64,000 nt of DNA from NCBI RefSeq assembly GCF_002117485.1, contig NZ_CP021030.1:3165001-3229000 (forward strand). Reading direction: 5' to 3'. Below the pieces are notes generated by a model. That model saw nothing but the letters and a program-made list of their open reading frames with translations. It was not told the DNA's origin and searched no databases. This DNA is from Rhizobium sp. NXC14 (GTDB lineage: Bacteria > Pseudomonadota > Alphaproteobacteria > Rhizobiales > Rhizobiaceae). The position numbers and the translations under genes were made by a program. Every line of letters begins with the position of its first letter. Within the stretch, counting starts at the first letter, position 1. Shown piece by piece: positions 48,222 to 57,276 of this stretch.

Positions 48222-48253
48222 ACAAAAAAGCCGCCTCGAAGTTTCGGGCGGCT
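48222..48253 (-). terminator. trp attenuator terminator hairpin
   Basis: On the trp strand an 8-bp stem (48246-48253 with 48229-48236) is followed by six U residues (48224-48229). It lies 41 bp after the trpL stop and 45 bp before trpE(G), in the place of an attenuator terminator. A segment near the trpL stop (GAGGCGGCC) can pair with parts of the stem as a competing antiterminator; I did not compute folding energies. Confidence 0.9.
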
Positions 48254-48293
48254 CACTCGTCGTCGTCTTTGGACACGATTGGTCGAGGCCGCC

Positions 48294-48338
48294 TCAGCGA
48301 GCCCACCACCAAACAGCAATGTTCAAAGACTTGATCAT
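48294..48338 (-). CDS. trpL: trp leader peptide with three Trp codons
   Basis: A 14-codon ORF, MIKSLNIAVWWWAR, with three consecutive Trp codons near its end, lies upstream of trpE(G). The promoter spacing suggests transcription begins at the A of the AUG, giving a leaderless mRNA, as reported for Sinorhizobium meliloti trpL. There the released attenuator RNA (rnTrpL) and the 14-residue peptide also act in trans; whether that holds here is inference. Confidence 0.9.
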   Translation of the reverse strand: MIKSLNIAVWWWAR

Positions 48339-48345
48339 GCGAAAA

Positions 48346-48374
48346 TTGTTAGCCTGAGATCAGCCGCCACGCAA
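48346..48374 (-). promoter_or_regulatory. trp promoter
   Basis: On the minus strand a -35 TTGCGT (48369-48374), a 17-bp spacer and a -10 TAACAA (48346-48351) end 7 bases before the trpL AUG. This spacing puts +1 at or next to the AUG. The neighbouring terminator of the haem-receptor gene ends 18 bp further upstream. Confidence 0.75.
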
Positions 48375-48391
48375 GAGGCGATCGCACGAAT

Positions 48392-48417
48392 GAAAAGGGC
48401 GGCCCGAAAGCCGCCCC
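48392..48417 (-). terminator. Intrinsic terminator of the TonB-receptor gene
   Basis: Stem GGGCGGC (48397-48403) with GCCGCCC (48410-48416), loop CCGAAA, followed on the minus strand by TTTTCATT. It is 27 bp past the receptor stop and insulates the trp promoter. Confidence 0.85.
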
Positions 48418-48443
48418 TCCCCAGCCTTGAAGGCATGACTGGC

Positions 48444-50702
48444 TCAGAAAGTCTTGGTGAGCGAGACCTTGAATGTGCGACCCGGCTCGGAATACCACTC
48501 CCGCGGCTGCGACGCCGTCGCCGAGCTGAGATTGACGTCGCGCACGGCGAGCGCGTTGTAGTGCTCCTGGTCGAAGATATTGTAGACACCAGCTTGGACG
48601 CGCAGGCCCGGCAACTGTTCCGGCGTCCACCAGCCGGTCAAGTCGACGATTGCGTAACCGGGCGCATCAAAGGTCGTGTCGTTGGTGTTCGTGACCGGTG
48701 TATTGAGATGGTCCGTGAGCATGCCGGCCGCAAGCGTCGAGGAAAGGTCGAAGCCGAAGGTCGCATTGCTCCAGCCGCCGCCGATGATCGCCTTGAACGG
48801 CGCCACCGAGCGCAGGCGCTGGGTGGTCTCTTCGTTCCTGCCATAGGCATAGGCCAGCGAAGCATGCAGATTGATGCCGTTATTGAAGGTCTTGACGGTG
48901 CTGGCTTCAATACCCGAGATCGTCGCCGCAGCCACGTTCGTGTAATTGAACTCAGTAAAGCCTGTCGCGTCGACGCTCGTCACCGTCTCGATGAAGTTCT
49001 GATAACGGGTATGGAAAGCCGCGACCCTGCCGGTAAAATCGCCCGTGTCGAAATTGGCGCCGACTTCGATGCCGCGGCCGATTTCCGGTTCCAGATCAGG
49101 ATTGCCGAGCTGGGCGTAGCGGCCGGTGGGGTTATAGAAGCGGCTGTAGAGTTCGTCGATGGTTGGCGCGCGGAAGCCGACCGCCAGCTGCATATAGAGC
49201 TCTACATCAGGCGTCAGGTCGAATGTGGCAAGGATCTTCGGCGACATGGCGGCTTCCGTTCGGTCGCGAAGATCGCCGAAACGGGTAAGGCCAGTATTGT
49301 TGGCAAAACCGCCGCCGGTCGAGGGATCGTAGTTGAACCAGTCAAAGCGGAAGCCGGGCGTCAGCGTGAAACCGGTGTTGCCGATCTCGATCTTGTCTTC
49401 GACAACAAGCCCAAGGTTCTGACTGTCCACATTCGGCACTTCCGCCTGGTTGTTCAGCGCCGGGCACGTCGTCAATGTCGGGCACAGAGCCCAGCTGTAC
49501 TGGCTCCAGCTGGAGACGCCGACGTCAAGGCCGACGCGAAGGGAGTGGCTGAGACCGGAATATTCGAAATCCTTCGTCGCGGTGCCGCTGAAGCCCCAGG
49601 TTTCGTTTTCGACCTCGTTGTTGCGGCCATAGGCAACATTGGCGGTCGTACGGCCCCCGCTGCCGGCCTCCTTCTTCAAATCCTGCCAATAAAGCGTGGC
49701 GCGCGCACTGCTGAAGACCGCGTCGGAAGACTGCGCTTCATAATCGTAGTCGAGCGATACGCGATCGCGGTCACGCTGTTCGCGGCCGTCATAATTTTCG
49801 ATCATGAAGTTGCGAGGGCTGGTTCCTCCTTGAAGATGGTGCAGGTCGGTTTCCAGGTCGCGGCGGAAGCGTTCCGCCGTCAAGCCGATGCGATGACCGC
49901 CTTCCAGCTCCTGGCGCAGTTTGAAGAGCAGGTTGTGTTGGTCGAAATCAGCCGGGTTCGCCTCGGTGCGGAGAGCACCGTAAACGTCATTGTTGCCCAT
50001 GTTCGCCCGCTCATGGCCTTTGCGGTAACCGCCCTGGAACAGGATCGAGGTGCCGCCGATCTTCTTGGCGGCGGCGGCCGAGCCGGAGAGGCTGCGGTCT
50101 TCGCTGTCATAGGTCGATTTCAGGATCGCGCCCCAATCGCGGCCTTCGGGGATCAGATCCTCCGGCTCCAGCGTATTGAGGACGATGGCGCCGCCGAGCA
50201 TGCCCGAACCGCCCTTGCTCGAATCCGCGCCGCGCACGATATCGAGCGAGGACAGCGAATCGAAATCGAACATATCGCCGCCGCCATTGGCGTTGGCAGG
50301 AGCAAAAGCACCCTGGCGCGAGCTATTTGAGATGTAAGGGAGCGGAATGCCGTCGATCGTCGTCAAGATGCGAGCACCGGAAAGACCGCGCAGGTTGAAG
50401 CCCGCATCGGCACGCGAATAGTTCACGCCTGCATCGACGCTGCGGCCGATGTCGTCGTAATTAGTGACCTGCTTCTCTTCCAGCTGCTTCTGAGTGATCT
50501 CGGTCGCGAGCGGCGTATCGGCAACACTGCCCGGCGCCACGCGCTTGCCCTTGACGACGATCTTCTGCAACACGGTGCTGTCCTCCGACGCGGCTTCCGG
50601 CGTGCTGGCCGGAACGCTTTGTGCGAAAGACTGCGAAACAGGAAGAATAACTGCGGCTGCCGTGCAGACCGATAGAACCGAGCGCCAATACCGGATGATC
50701 AT
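48444..50702 (-). CDS. TonB-dependent haem/haemoglobin-type outer-membrane receptor
   Basis: The 752-residue protein has a signal peptide (about 1-28, ending SQSFAQSV), a TonB box region (STVLQKIVVKGKRV), a plug domain (YSRADAGFNLRGLSGARILT, IDGIPLPYIS), and a beta-barrel ending SLTKTF with the terminal Phe. The FRAP (near residue 510) and NPDL (near 537) landmarks of haem receptors are present, but no His lies between them as it does in HemR/HmuR. Haem is the likely ligand by family; related rhizobial receptors are HmuR and ShmR. Confidence 0.9.
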   Translation of the reverse strand: MIIRYWRSVLSVCTAAAVILPVSQSFAQSVPASTPEAASEDSTVLQKIVVKGKRVAPGSVADTPLATEITQKQLEEKQVTNYDDIGRSVDAGVNYSRADAGFNLRGLSGARILTTIDGIPLPYISNSSRQGAFAPANANGGGDMFDFDSLSSLDIVRGADSSKGGSGMLGGAIVLNTLEPEDLIPEGRDWGAILKSTYDSEDRSLSGSAAAAKKIGGTSILFQGGYRKGHERANMGNNDVYGALRTEANPADFDQHNLLFKLRQELEGGHRIGLTAERFRRDLETDLHHLQGGTSPRNFMIENYDGREQRDRDRVSLDYDYEAQSSDAVFSSARATLYWQDLKKEAGSGGRTTANVAYGRNNEVENETWGFSGTATKDFEYSGLSHSLRVGLDVGVSSWSQYSWALCPTLTTCPALNNQAEVPNVDSQNLGLVVEDKIEIGNTGFTLTPGFRFDWFNYDPSTGGGFANNTGLTRFGDLRDRTEAAMSPKILATFDLTPDVELYMQLAVGFRAPTIDELYSRFYNPTGRYAQLGNPDLEPEIGRGIEVGANFDTGDFTGRVAAFHTRYQNFIETVTSVDATGFTEFNYTNVAAATISGIEASTVKTFNNGINLHASLAYAYGRNEETTQRLRSVAPFKAIIGGGWSNATFGFDLSSTLAAGMLTDHLNTPVTNTNDTTFDAPGYAIVDLTGWWTPEQLPGLRVQAGVYNIFDQEHYNALAVRDVNLSSATASQPREWYSEPGRTFKVSLTKTF

Positions 50703-50829
50703 AACCTACCCTCTGATGGTGATTACCGGGCTGGCTGGTCGTGGCGCGTCGAACGCTCGAGGGGCTGGCTGGGCTTTTTTGGATGAAGACGAAGCAGAAT
50801 TCCGCCCTCTTTTCGCCGCATAAAAAACA

Positions 50830-50867
50830 TGAGAACTATTGTCAACATAAGTGGGTGCCTTATGTTG
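50830..50867 (-). promoter_or_regulatory. Candidate iron operator and overlapping inverted repeat
   Basis: On the receptor strand, TGACAATAGTTCTCA fits the TGA-N9-TCA pattern of RirA iron-responsive operators (50830-50844). It overlaps TTGACA (50841-50846), a plausible -35. Directly upstream is a perfect 9-bp inverted repeat CAACATAAG (50843-50851) with CTTATGTTG (50859-50867). Either could be the binding site of an iron or haem regulator. Not tested. Confidence 0.55.
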
Positions 50868-50963
50868 AAATCAAGTTTTGACGATCTCGTAGGACGTTGC
50901 ACAATTGCAACGAAAAACGCCCTCATGCGTTGTTACCCGCGACGATACTAGGATCTCTGCCCA

Positions 50964-51914
50964 TTGAGGAAACTTTCGACACTGGCGATCCTTTTCGCCG
51001 CTAGCGTCTTTCTTGCCGGCGCCCGCCTGCCTGCGCAGGGCCCCTTGCCAGAACCTCGGCCCGATACCGGACAGACGGCCAGCCCGTCTGCCCCGCCAGC
51101 GGAAAAGGCGGAACCGCCCGCACCGGGGGAAGTTCCCGCCCCTCAGCCGAAACCGGACGTGAAGGAGCCGGAGGCGCCGGCATCCAGCCAGACGCCCGCG
51201 CCGCAGGCCGCCCCGGCAAAACCGGAGCCGACGGAACCGATGCAAGGTCCGCCGCTGCCGCCGGGTACTGCCGGTCGCCCCCATGCGCCGGAAGAAACCA
51301 GGCCGCAGGGCGAGCAGACGCTCGAAGAGCAGCAACTGACAATCGAGCCGGAGAGCGATGCTGAACATGCAGAATGCACCGCCGCCCTTCAGGCTCTGGG
51401 CGTTGTCTTCAAGGAAGCGCCGCGCATCGACGACGGCAATGGCTGCGGCATCGACAAGCCGATCATCGTCTCCGAAGCCCTGCCCGGCATTGCGCTCAAG
51501 CCGGAAGCGACAATGCGCTGCCCGGCCGCCCTCGCGCTTGCCCGCTGGATAAAGGAGAGCGTCATCCCCGCCGCCGCCGCTGCCCTGCCGGGACAGGGCC
51601 GCATCACATCAGTTAACCAGGCAACGTCCTATATGTGCCGCCTGCGCAACGGCGCCGGAACCGGCAAGATCTCCGAACATGCTCGCGGCAACGCTATCGA
51701 CATTGCAAGCTTCCATTTCGAGAAAGGCGAGGACGTCGCCGTCCGCTCCCGCCGCGAGGACTCCACACTGACCGGCGCCTTTCAGCGAACCGTCAGCGCC
51801 GCCGGCTGTCTCTATTTCACCACTGTCCTCGACCCCGAAAGTGATGCCGCCCACGAGACCCATTTTCATCTCGACGTCATTGAAAGGAAGGGCGGCTATC
51901 GCTATTGTCACTGA
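50964..51914 (+). CDS. Extensin-family (M15-like) secreted protein
   Basis: The 316-residue protein starts with TTG 50964 (no in-frame ATG fits). It has a signal peptide (MRKLSTLAILFAASVFLAG), a long Pro/Glu-rich linker (residues about 20-125), and an extensin-like C-terminal domain with SEHARGNAIDIA and HETHFHLDV, the His/Asp/His ligands of the M15 peptidase superfamily. A cell-wall role is likely. Between this gene and fhs lie 182 bp in which I see nothing. Confidence 0.82.
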   Translation: MRKLSTLAILFAASVFLAGARLPAQGPLPEPRPDTGQTASPSAPPAEKAEPPAPGEVPAPQPKPDVKEPEAPASSQTPAPQAAPAKPEPTEPMQGPPLPPGTAGRPHAPEETRPQGEQTLEEQQLTIEPESDAEHAECTAALQALGVVFKEAPRIDDGNGCGIDKPIIVSEALPGIALKPEATMRCPAALALARWIKESVIPAAAAALPGQGRITSVNQATSYMCRLRNGAGTGKISEHARGNAIDIASFHFEKGEDVAVRSRREDSTLTGAFQRTVSAAGCLYFTTVLDPESDAAHETHFHLDVIERKGGYRYCH

Positions 51915-52096
51915 TGAAGCAGTTTCCTGATCATCGCTGTCGACTTCATATTTACCGGTGAATTCCATTGAGCCTTTGCCATCGGACCGTTGTTCCTCGG
52001 CACGATGCAAAGCCTTATCCGGTTGTTTATCGATCCAGACTTTGAAAAGCGTCGGAAACACCGTCTGGTCGAGCGTTTCGGGAAGTCTGCCTCCGA

Positions 52097-53776
52097 TCAG
52101 AACAACCCTTCAATATAACCCTGCTCATTCAAAAAAATCCGCTCCGCCGACGGCGATTTCGGCAGGCCGGGCATCGTCATGATCTCGCCGGTGATGGCGA
52201 CGACGAAGCCGGCTCCGGCTGAAAGCCGCACCTCCCGCACAGAGACGATATGGCCTTCCGGCGCGCCGCGCAGGTTCGGATCGGTAGAGAAGGAATACTG
52301 CGTCTTCGCCATGCAGACCGGCAGCTTGCCGTAGCCCTGCTCCTCCCATGTCTGCAGCTGATCGCGCACCGCCTTGTCGGCGGTCACCTCGCCGGCATGG
52401 TAGATCTTCGAGGCGACGATCTCGATCTTCTCGAACAGCGAAATGTCGTCGCCGTAGAGCGGCTGGAATTTCGCCTGGCCCGATTCGGCCAGCTCCACCA
52501 CCTTATGCGCCAGTTCCTCGATGCCGGCCGAACCTTTGGCCCAGTGCTGGCAGAGGATCGCTTCGGCGCCGAGCCGCGAGACGAATTCCTTCACCGCCGC
52601 GATCTCCGCATGGGTATCCATGACGAAATGATTGATCGCGACGACGACGGGCACGCCGAAGCGGCGCACATTGGCAACGTGCCGGCCGAGATTGGCGCAG
52701 CCCTTCTTCAGCGCCGCGACGTCCTCCGTGCCGAGATTCTCCTTCTTCACGCCGCCATTCATCTTCAGCGCCCGGATGGTCGCGACGATAACGGCCGCGT
52801 CCGGTTTCAGCCCGGCCTTGCGGCATTTGATGTCGAAGAATTTTTCAGCCCCGAGATCGGCCCCGAATCCCGCTTCCGTCACCACATAGTCGCCGAGCTT
52901 CAGCGCCGTCTTCGTCGCCGTCACCGAATTGCAGCCATGGGCGATATTGGCGAAAGGGCCGCCATGCACGAAGGCCGGATTGTTCTCCAGCGTCTGTACG
53001 AGGTTCGGCTGCATCGCATCCTTGAGCAGCACCGCCATCGCGCCATCGGCTTTCAGGTCGCGCGCACGCACCGTCGTCCTATCAAAGCGGTAGCCGATGA
53101 TGATGTCGCCGAGCCGCCGCTCCAGATCCTTGAGGTCGGTAGCAAGGCAGAGGATCGCCATCACTTCCGAGGCGACGGTGATGTCAAAGCCGCCCTGGCG
53201 CGGGAAACCGTTGGCAACGCCGCCGAGCGAAGAGACCATGCTCCTGAGCGCCCGGTCGTTCATATCCATGACACGCCGCCAGGTGATGCGGCGAATGTCG
53301 ATATTCTCTTCGTTGCCCCAGTAGATGTGGTTGTCGATCATCGCCGCCAGCAGATTGTGCGCCGAGGTGATCGCATGGAAATCGCCGGTGAAATGCAGAT
53401 TGATATCTTCCATCGGCACGACCTGCGCATAACCGCCGCCGGCCGCACCGCCCTTGACGCCGAAGCAGGGGCCGAGAGAAGCCTCGCGTATGCAGACGAT
53501 CGCCTTCTTGCCGATCCGATTCAGACCGTCGCCTAGGCCGACAGTCGTCGTCGTCTTGCCTTCGCCGGCCGGGGTCGGATTGATCGCCGTGACAAGGATC
53601 AGCTTGCCGTCCTTCTTGCCCGCCTGCGCCGCGATGAACTCGGCGCTGACCTTTGCCTTGTCGTGACCATAGGGGACGAGCTGCTCGGCCCCGATGCCGA
53701 GCTTTGCCGCTATCTCAAAGATCGGCCTCTTGGCCGCGGCACGCGCAATCTCGATATCCGACTTGATTGCTGGCAT
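52097..53776 (-). CDS. fhs: Formate-tetrahydrofolate ligase
   Basis: Fhs makes 10-formyl-tetrahydrofolate from formate and ATP. The 559-residue protein has the P-loop-like [40 protein letters not shown], and the C-terminal [11 protein letters not shown]. The start at 53776 (MPAIKSD) follows GGGGAGC; the frame extends further but those residues are not family-like. Confidence 0.97.
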   Translation of the reverse strand: MPAIKSDIEIARAAAKRPIFEIAAKLGIGAEQLVPYGHDKAKVSAEFIAAQAGKKDGKLILVTAINPTPAGEGKTTTTVGLGDGLNRIGKKAIVCIREASLGPCFGVKGGAAGGGYAQVVPMEDINLHFTGDFHAITSAHNLLAAMIDNHIYWGNEENIDIRRITWRRVMDMNDRALRSMVSSLGGVANGFPRQGGFDITVASEVMAILCLATDLKDLERRLGDIIIGYRFDRTTVRARDLKADGAMAVLLKDAMQPNLVQTLENNPAFVHGGPFANIAHGCNSVTATKTALKLGDYVVTEAGFGADLGAEKFFDIKCRKAGLKPDAAVIVATIRALKMNGGVKKENLGTEDVAALKKGCANLGRHVANVRRFGVPVVVAINHFVMDTHAEIAAVKEFVSRLGAEAILCQHWAKGSAGIEELAHKVVELAESGQAKFQPLYGDDISLFEKIEIVASKIYHAGEVTADKAVRDQLQTWEEQGYGKLPVCMAKTQYSFSTDPNLRGAPEGHIVSVREVRLSAGAGFVVAITGEIMTMPGLPKSPSAERIFLNEQGYIEGLF

Positions 53777-53931
53777 GGATGCTCCCCATTGCGGCCTGCG
53801 CGGGCGCGAAGGCGTTTCCCTCGTCAGTGGGATATCGAAATATCGCCAAGCTGTGAATAGCGCTCGCCTTGCAGCCGCCACGCTGGATGGTTATGGGGCG
53901 CTCAACCGTCGCGGCTTTTGAAGGTGAAGAC

Positions 53932-54462
53932 ATGAAAGCATTGGAACTCCTCGTCGAGCGTATCATCCTGTCGAGCCGCTGGCTCCTCGTCGCCTTCTAC
54001 ATGGGCTTGGTGTTGGCGCTCGCCGCCTATGCCGTTTCCTTCGGCTATAAGCTCTTGAAGATCACCGCCAACGTCTTCATTCTCGACGAGGCGGGGATGA
54101 TCCTTGCCATGCTCAGCCTGATCGATGCGGCCCTCGTCGCAAGCCTGATCGTCATGGTGATGATTTCAGGCTACGAGAATTTTGTCAGCCGCTTCGATGA
54201 AGCCGACGGCGCCGACAACGAGGTCTCTTTCCTCGGCAAGCTCGATTCAGGCAGCCTCAAGATCAAGGTCGCCTCCTCGATCGTCGCCATCTCCTCTATT
54301 CATCTGCTGCAGGTCTTCCTCAATGCCGACCAATACGAAGACGCCAAGATCATGTGGCTGACGCTCATGCACCTCACCTTCGTCGCCTCCGCCGTCATGC
54401 TCGGCTTCCTGGAGAAGCTGATGAGTGTGACGTCGAAGAACGATTTGAAGGACGAGGGATAG
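53932..54462 (+). CDS. UPF0114 (YqhA) family membrane protein
   Basis: The 176-residue protein has three to four membrane helices (residues about 15-40, 50-80, 105-130, 140-160) with the family pieces ERIILSSRWLLVAFYMGL and MLSLIDAALVASLIVMVMIS, then SGYENFVSRFD. AAGGTGAAGAC precedes the ATG at 53932. Its role is unknown. It is divergent from fhs. Confidence 0.88.
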   Translation: MKALELLVERIILSSRWLLVAFYMGLVLALAAYAVSFGYKLLKITANVFILDEAGMILAMLSLIDAALVASLIVMVMISGYENFVSRFDEADGADNEVSFLGKLDSGSLKIKVASSIVAISSIHLLQVFLNADQYEDAKIMWLTLMHLTFVASAVMLGFLEKLMSVTSKNDLKDEG

Positions 54463-54529
54463 AGGGACGACGAACCGCTTGTCAGGTCGATGCGCGGGCA
54501 AGCCGTCAGTCAAGGCCTTCCTTTCCGCG

Positions 54530-56188
54530 TCAGTTCGAGGCCCCAGCAGCAGGAATGATCTCTGCCTCAGCTTTTTTGGGGCATCGAAGACTTTCCTTGG
54601 CATCGGGTCCACACAGGCGGTCGCCGGGCTCATCGCCATAAGGGATGATGCCATTGACGATCCCAAGCTCGAGCGCCTGAGCACGAGGAATTTCTTTTCG
54701 CTCAATCGAGGTCGCGATCATCATCGCCTCGAAAGACTCGGAATTGACACCCATCTCGTCGAAATAGGCGAAGAATTTTGCAGATTCAGCCGTGGTGGGT
54801 CTCACGAGGCCGATATCGGAGTATCCGACAATTCGCGGCGTTCCGCTCATCAAGACGAGAGCACAGGTCGAAAGGCAGTATGCCCCGCCGGCGGAGACCT
54901 CCCCCTCAGTTGGGCCGCTTTTGGCCATGCTCGCCTTGCAACGCGGATTTAGCGTCGGGCAGTTCGGCAACCGCGTTCTGCCAACCGAGGTCTCCAGGCC
55001 TGCAGCACGGATTATACGTCCCATCGCGAAAGCCGCATCCATGTCCCCGCCATTGGACTGAAGCACGACCGGCAGCTTTCTTTCGCCGAGCGTCTCCAAG
55101 ATCGCCTTCAGCCGAACCGGGGTATCCTGCGTGATGTCTCCTTCCGCAGAAATCCACTGCGTGCACTCCTCCTGACAATTGCCATGATGCATCAGCAGAA
55201 AGTCCATCGGCTGGGTTGTCGGCACTTTCTCGCTTGGGTCCGCGACTGCAGCCTGCGCAAGCGCCCCAGCCGCTTCGACCGCCGAATGGCCGTGGCAGAC
55301 GGCATCGGCGGCTGCACCCAGCCGGCATTGCGGCATGCCCGGCCACTCATTGTAGGCCAGCATGTCGGTGTTCAGCCCCATGCGAAGTGCATCTGCGGGC
55401 GGTATGATCGTGATACGATCAGGAGCCGTACTCATCATCAAGGCGATCAGATCGCCGCTAACGCCCATCTCCTTCAAATAGGTCGTCAGCGCAGCAGTCG
55501 CCTTCTTGCCGAGCTTGGTGGAGCTGCTCTGTCCCACCGCCTTGCGTCCAACCTCTTTGCGGGAAATTTCCGTCTTCTTGCCGTTCACGATCTTATATTC
55601 GATGCGATAGGAGATACGCACCCTGTTGTAGACGGTCGTGATCTGGTGGACGCCAATGAAGGCCCATTGCGACGAGACGCGTGAGATGCCGCCGGCGAAG
55701 GCCAGCGGACATGCGGAAAAGCAGTATGCACCATCCGAATAGGTGACGCCGACCGAGCTGCCATCCTTGGCGATAGCTGCGGCGCAACGCGCATCATCCT
55801 CCGGGCAATCCTTCAATCGCGTGCCGCCTATGGCTGTTTCCAGGCCTGCCTTGCGGATCATCCGGCCCATCGCATAGGCAGCATCCACCTCACCGCCTTC
55901 CGACTGGAAGACGACGGGCAGTTTCCGGTCCCCGATTTTCTTCAGAACTCTTCTAAGCTGGGCGGGAGTATCGGCGGTTATGCGGCCCTCCGCCGATATC
56001 CATTCAGGACAGTCTTCTATACAGAGGAGGCTGTGTACGATGATGAAACGCATCGGGGGCTGCCCTGCCGGCTTCCTCTGCCCAGCCGCCTGCGAAGGCG
56101 CGGCACCGATCGACAAGTTCAACAAAAGAAAAACAAGTAGTGCCAGAGAAAACAGATGCTTAAAATGCAGAGCAGGTGCAAAGCGCAC
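54530..56188 (-). CDS. Periplasmic protein with duplicated ClpP-like domains (COG3904 type)
   Basis: The 552-residue protein starts with GTG and has a signal peptide (residues about 1-35). Two homologous halves follow. Each carries WISAEG, LPVV(F/L)QS-GG, DAA-AMGR-IR-AGLET and a Cys-x-Ser-x-Cys motif: C156-F-S158-A-C160 in half 1, C438-L-S440-T-C442 in half 2. Half 1 has His181 in FIGVHQ; half 2 has Val462 there. The fold suggests a crotonase/ClpP-like protein, one copy possibly inactive. I cannot name a substrate. It is 67 bp from the YqhA stop. Confidence 0.8.
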   Translation of the reverse strand: MRFAPALHFKHLFSLALLVFLLLNLSIGAAPSQAAGQRKPAGQPPMRFIIVHSLLCIEDCPEWISAEGRITADTPAQLRRVLKKIGDRKLPVVFQSEGGEVDAAYAMGRMIRKAGLETAIGGTRLKDCPEDDARCAAAIAKDGSSVGVTYSDGAYCFSACPLAFAGGISRVSSQWAFIGVHQITTVYNRVRISYRIEYKIVNGKKTEISRKEVGRKAVGQSSSTKLGKKATAALTTYLKEMGVSGDLIALMMSTAPDRITIIPPADALRMGLNTDMLAYNEWPGMPQCRLGAAADAVCHGHSAVEAAGALAQAAVADPSEKVPTTQPMDFLLMHHGNCQEECTQWISAEGDITQDTPVRLKAILETLGERKLPVVLQSNGGDMDAAFAMGRIIRAAGLETSVGRTRLPNCPTLNPRCKASMAKSGPTEGEVSAGGAYCLSTCALVLMSGTPRIVGYSDIGLVRPTTAESAKFFAYFDEMGVNSESFEAMMIATSIERKEIPRAQALELGIVNGIIPYGDEPGDRLCGPDAKESLRCPKKAEAEIIPAAGASN

Positions 56189-56520
56189 GATTAAATCGCC
56201 TCAGTTATACATGATAATACGCCTATCAATTGCATCGTGCCGCAGCAAGCCAGATTTCGACACCTCTCGCTGCCCAAGCTCTTCCGGCGTGATTCTCGTC
56301 GCTCCCGGAGCAGGCGAGATTCGCAGCTAGCCCGCCGCGGAAGAAGTCAAAGATACCACAACGCTATTTGCACAAGCCCCAACTCAACCGGGGCGCGCGC
56401 AGTCGTGACTATTTCTGCGCGTTTCGTACTAATCGGCTTGAGATAAGGCAATTGGGACTAGCATCCAGCAGTGTTTGTGTATTTGATAGCGTTAACATTG
56501 GGGCTGCCGGAGGCGTACAA
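56189..56520. other. 332-bp divergent spacer before luxR
   Basis: This is lower-GC than its surroundings, with AT-rich parts near both gene starts. It must hold the promoters of the ClpP-like gene and the LuxR gene. I looked for a lux box (an 18-20-bp dyad) and found none convincing. There is no gene-sized ORF in either strand. Confidence 0.5.
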
Positions 56521-57246
56521 ATGTCTTATATGACCACCTCTGAAAGACAGTCGTTGCTTGCGGCGGAACTAGCTGTTGCAGGAACGCGCGGCCTGTTTGC
56601 ACAAGGGCTCGGCAGGGTCTCTGCGGCTTTCGGACTGTCCTATGCGACGCTGATGCACGCTCCCTCGCCAGAAGACCTCCTCCTGAAACCGCTACTGATC
56701 GAAAGCTCGCTTCCCGCGGCCTATATCAGAGACTTCGATCGCGCCAACATGATGCGCGGTTGCCCTTTCGGCGTACGGCTGAGGGAGTCGGCCGTGCCGC
56801 AGGCCTGGCACCTCGACGATACCGTCAATGGACAGGCCTTTCCAGCCGAACTGCGCGCCTTGATGCTGCGCCATGCGATACCTGCGGGTGTTGCCATGCC
56901 GACGATTGCACTCGATGGGCAGCGCCTGGTCTTCTGGTTCTGCGGCGAGCGTGCGGCGCTCGGCCAGAGCGAGGTCAACGAGCTGGCGATCATCATCCTG
57001 CATGCCCTCGACGCATACAATGCCGTCAGGCGTAATGAGGAAAACGCGCACAATGCGCTGTCGGCGCGTGAACTTGAAGTCGTGCGCTGGACGGCACAGG
57101 GCAAGACTTCGATCGAAATCGGCCAGATCCTGGCGCTCTCCGATCACACGGTAAACGCCTACATGACCAACGCGATCAAGAAACTCGATTGCGTCAATCG
57201 CACCCAGTTGGTAGCAAAAGCAATTCGATTGAAGCTGATCAGCTGA
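56521..57246 (+). CDS. LuxR-family regulator with altered autoinducer pocket (LuxR solo)
   Basis: The 241-residue protein has an autoinducer-binding-type N-terminal domain (about 15-165) and a LuxR helix-turn-helix at 175-241 (LSARELEVVRWTAQGKTSIE, IGQILALSDHTVNAYMTNAI). Aligned to TraR, Trp57 is Tyr68, Tyr61 is Phe72, and the lactone-binding Asp70 is Cys81 (CPF); Trp85 is kept as Trp96. No luxI-type synthase is in the window. GGAGG lies 7 bases before the ATG at 56521. Confidence 0.85.
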   Translation: MSYMTTSERQSLLAAELAVAGTRGLFAQGLGRVSAAFGLSYATLMHAPSPEDLLLKPLLIESSLPAAYIRDFDRANMMRGCPFGVRLRESAVPQAWHLDDTVNGQAFPAELRALMLRHAIPAGVAMPTIALDGQRLVFWFCGERAALGQSEVNELAIIILHALDAYNAVRRNEENAHNALSARELEVVRWTAQGKTSIEIGQILALSDHTVNAYMTNAIKKLDCVNRTQLVAKAIRLKLIS

Positions 57247-57276
57247 AAAATCAGAAGAGGGTCAGCACGTTGTCCC

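Noticed and set aside
46528..48357. A 609-codon plus-strand frame opposite trpE(G)
   Set aside because: It is the antisense shadow of trpE(G); the high GC content keeps the opposite frame open. No ribosome site or domain.
48279..50330. A 683-codon plus-strand frame opposite the TonB receptor
   Set aside because: Shadow frame; the minus-strand frame has signal peptide, plug, barrel and terminal Phe.
51915..52096. A plus-strand ORF running into the end of fhs
   Set aside because: It overlaps the fhs coding end, has no ribosome site and no recognisable features.
56189..56520. A lux box for the LuxR solo
   Set aside because: No 18-20-bp dyad of the expected form was seen.
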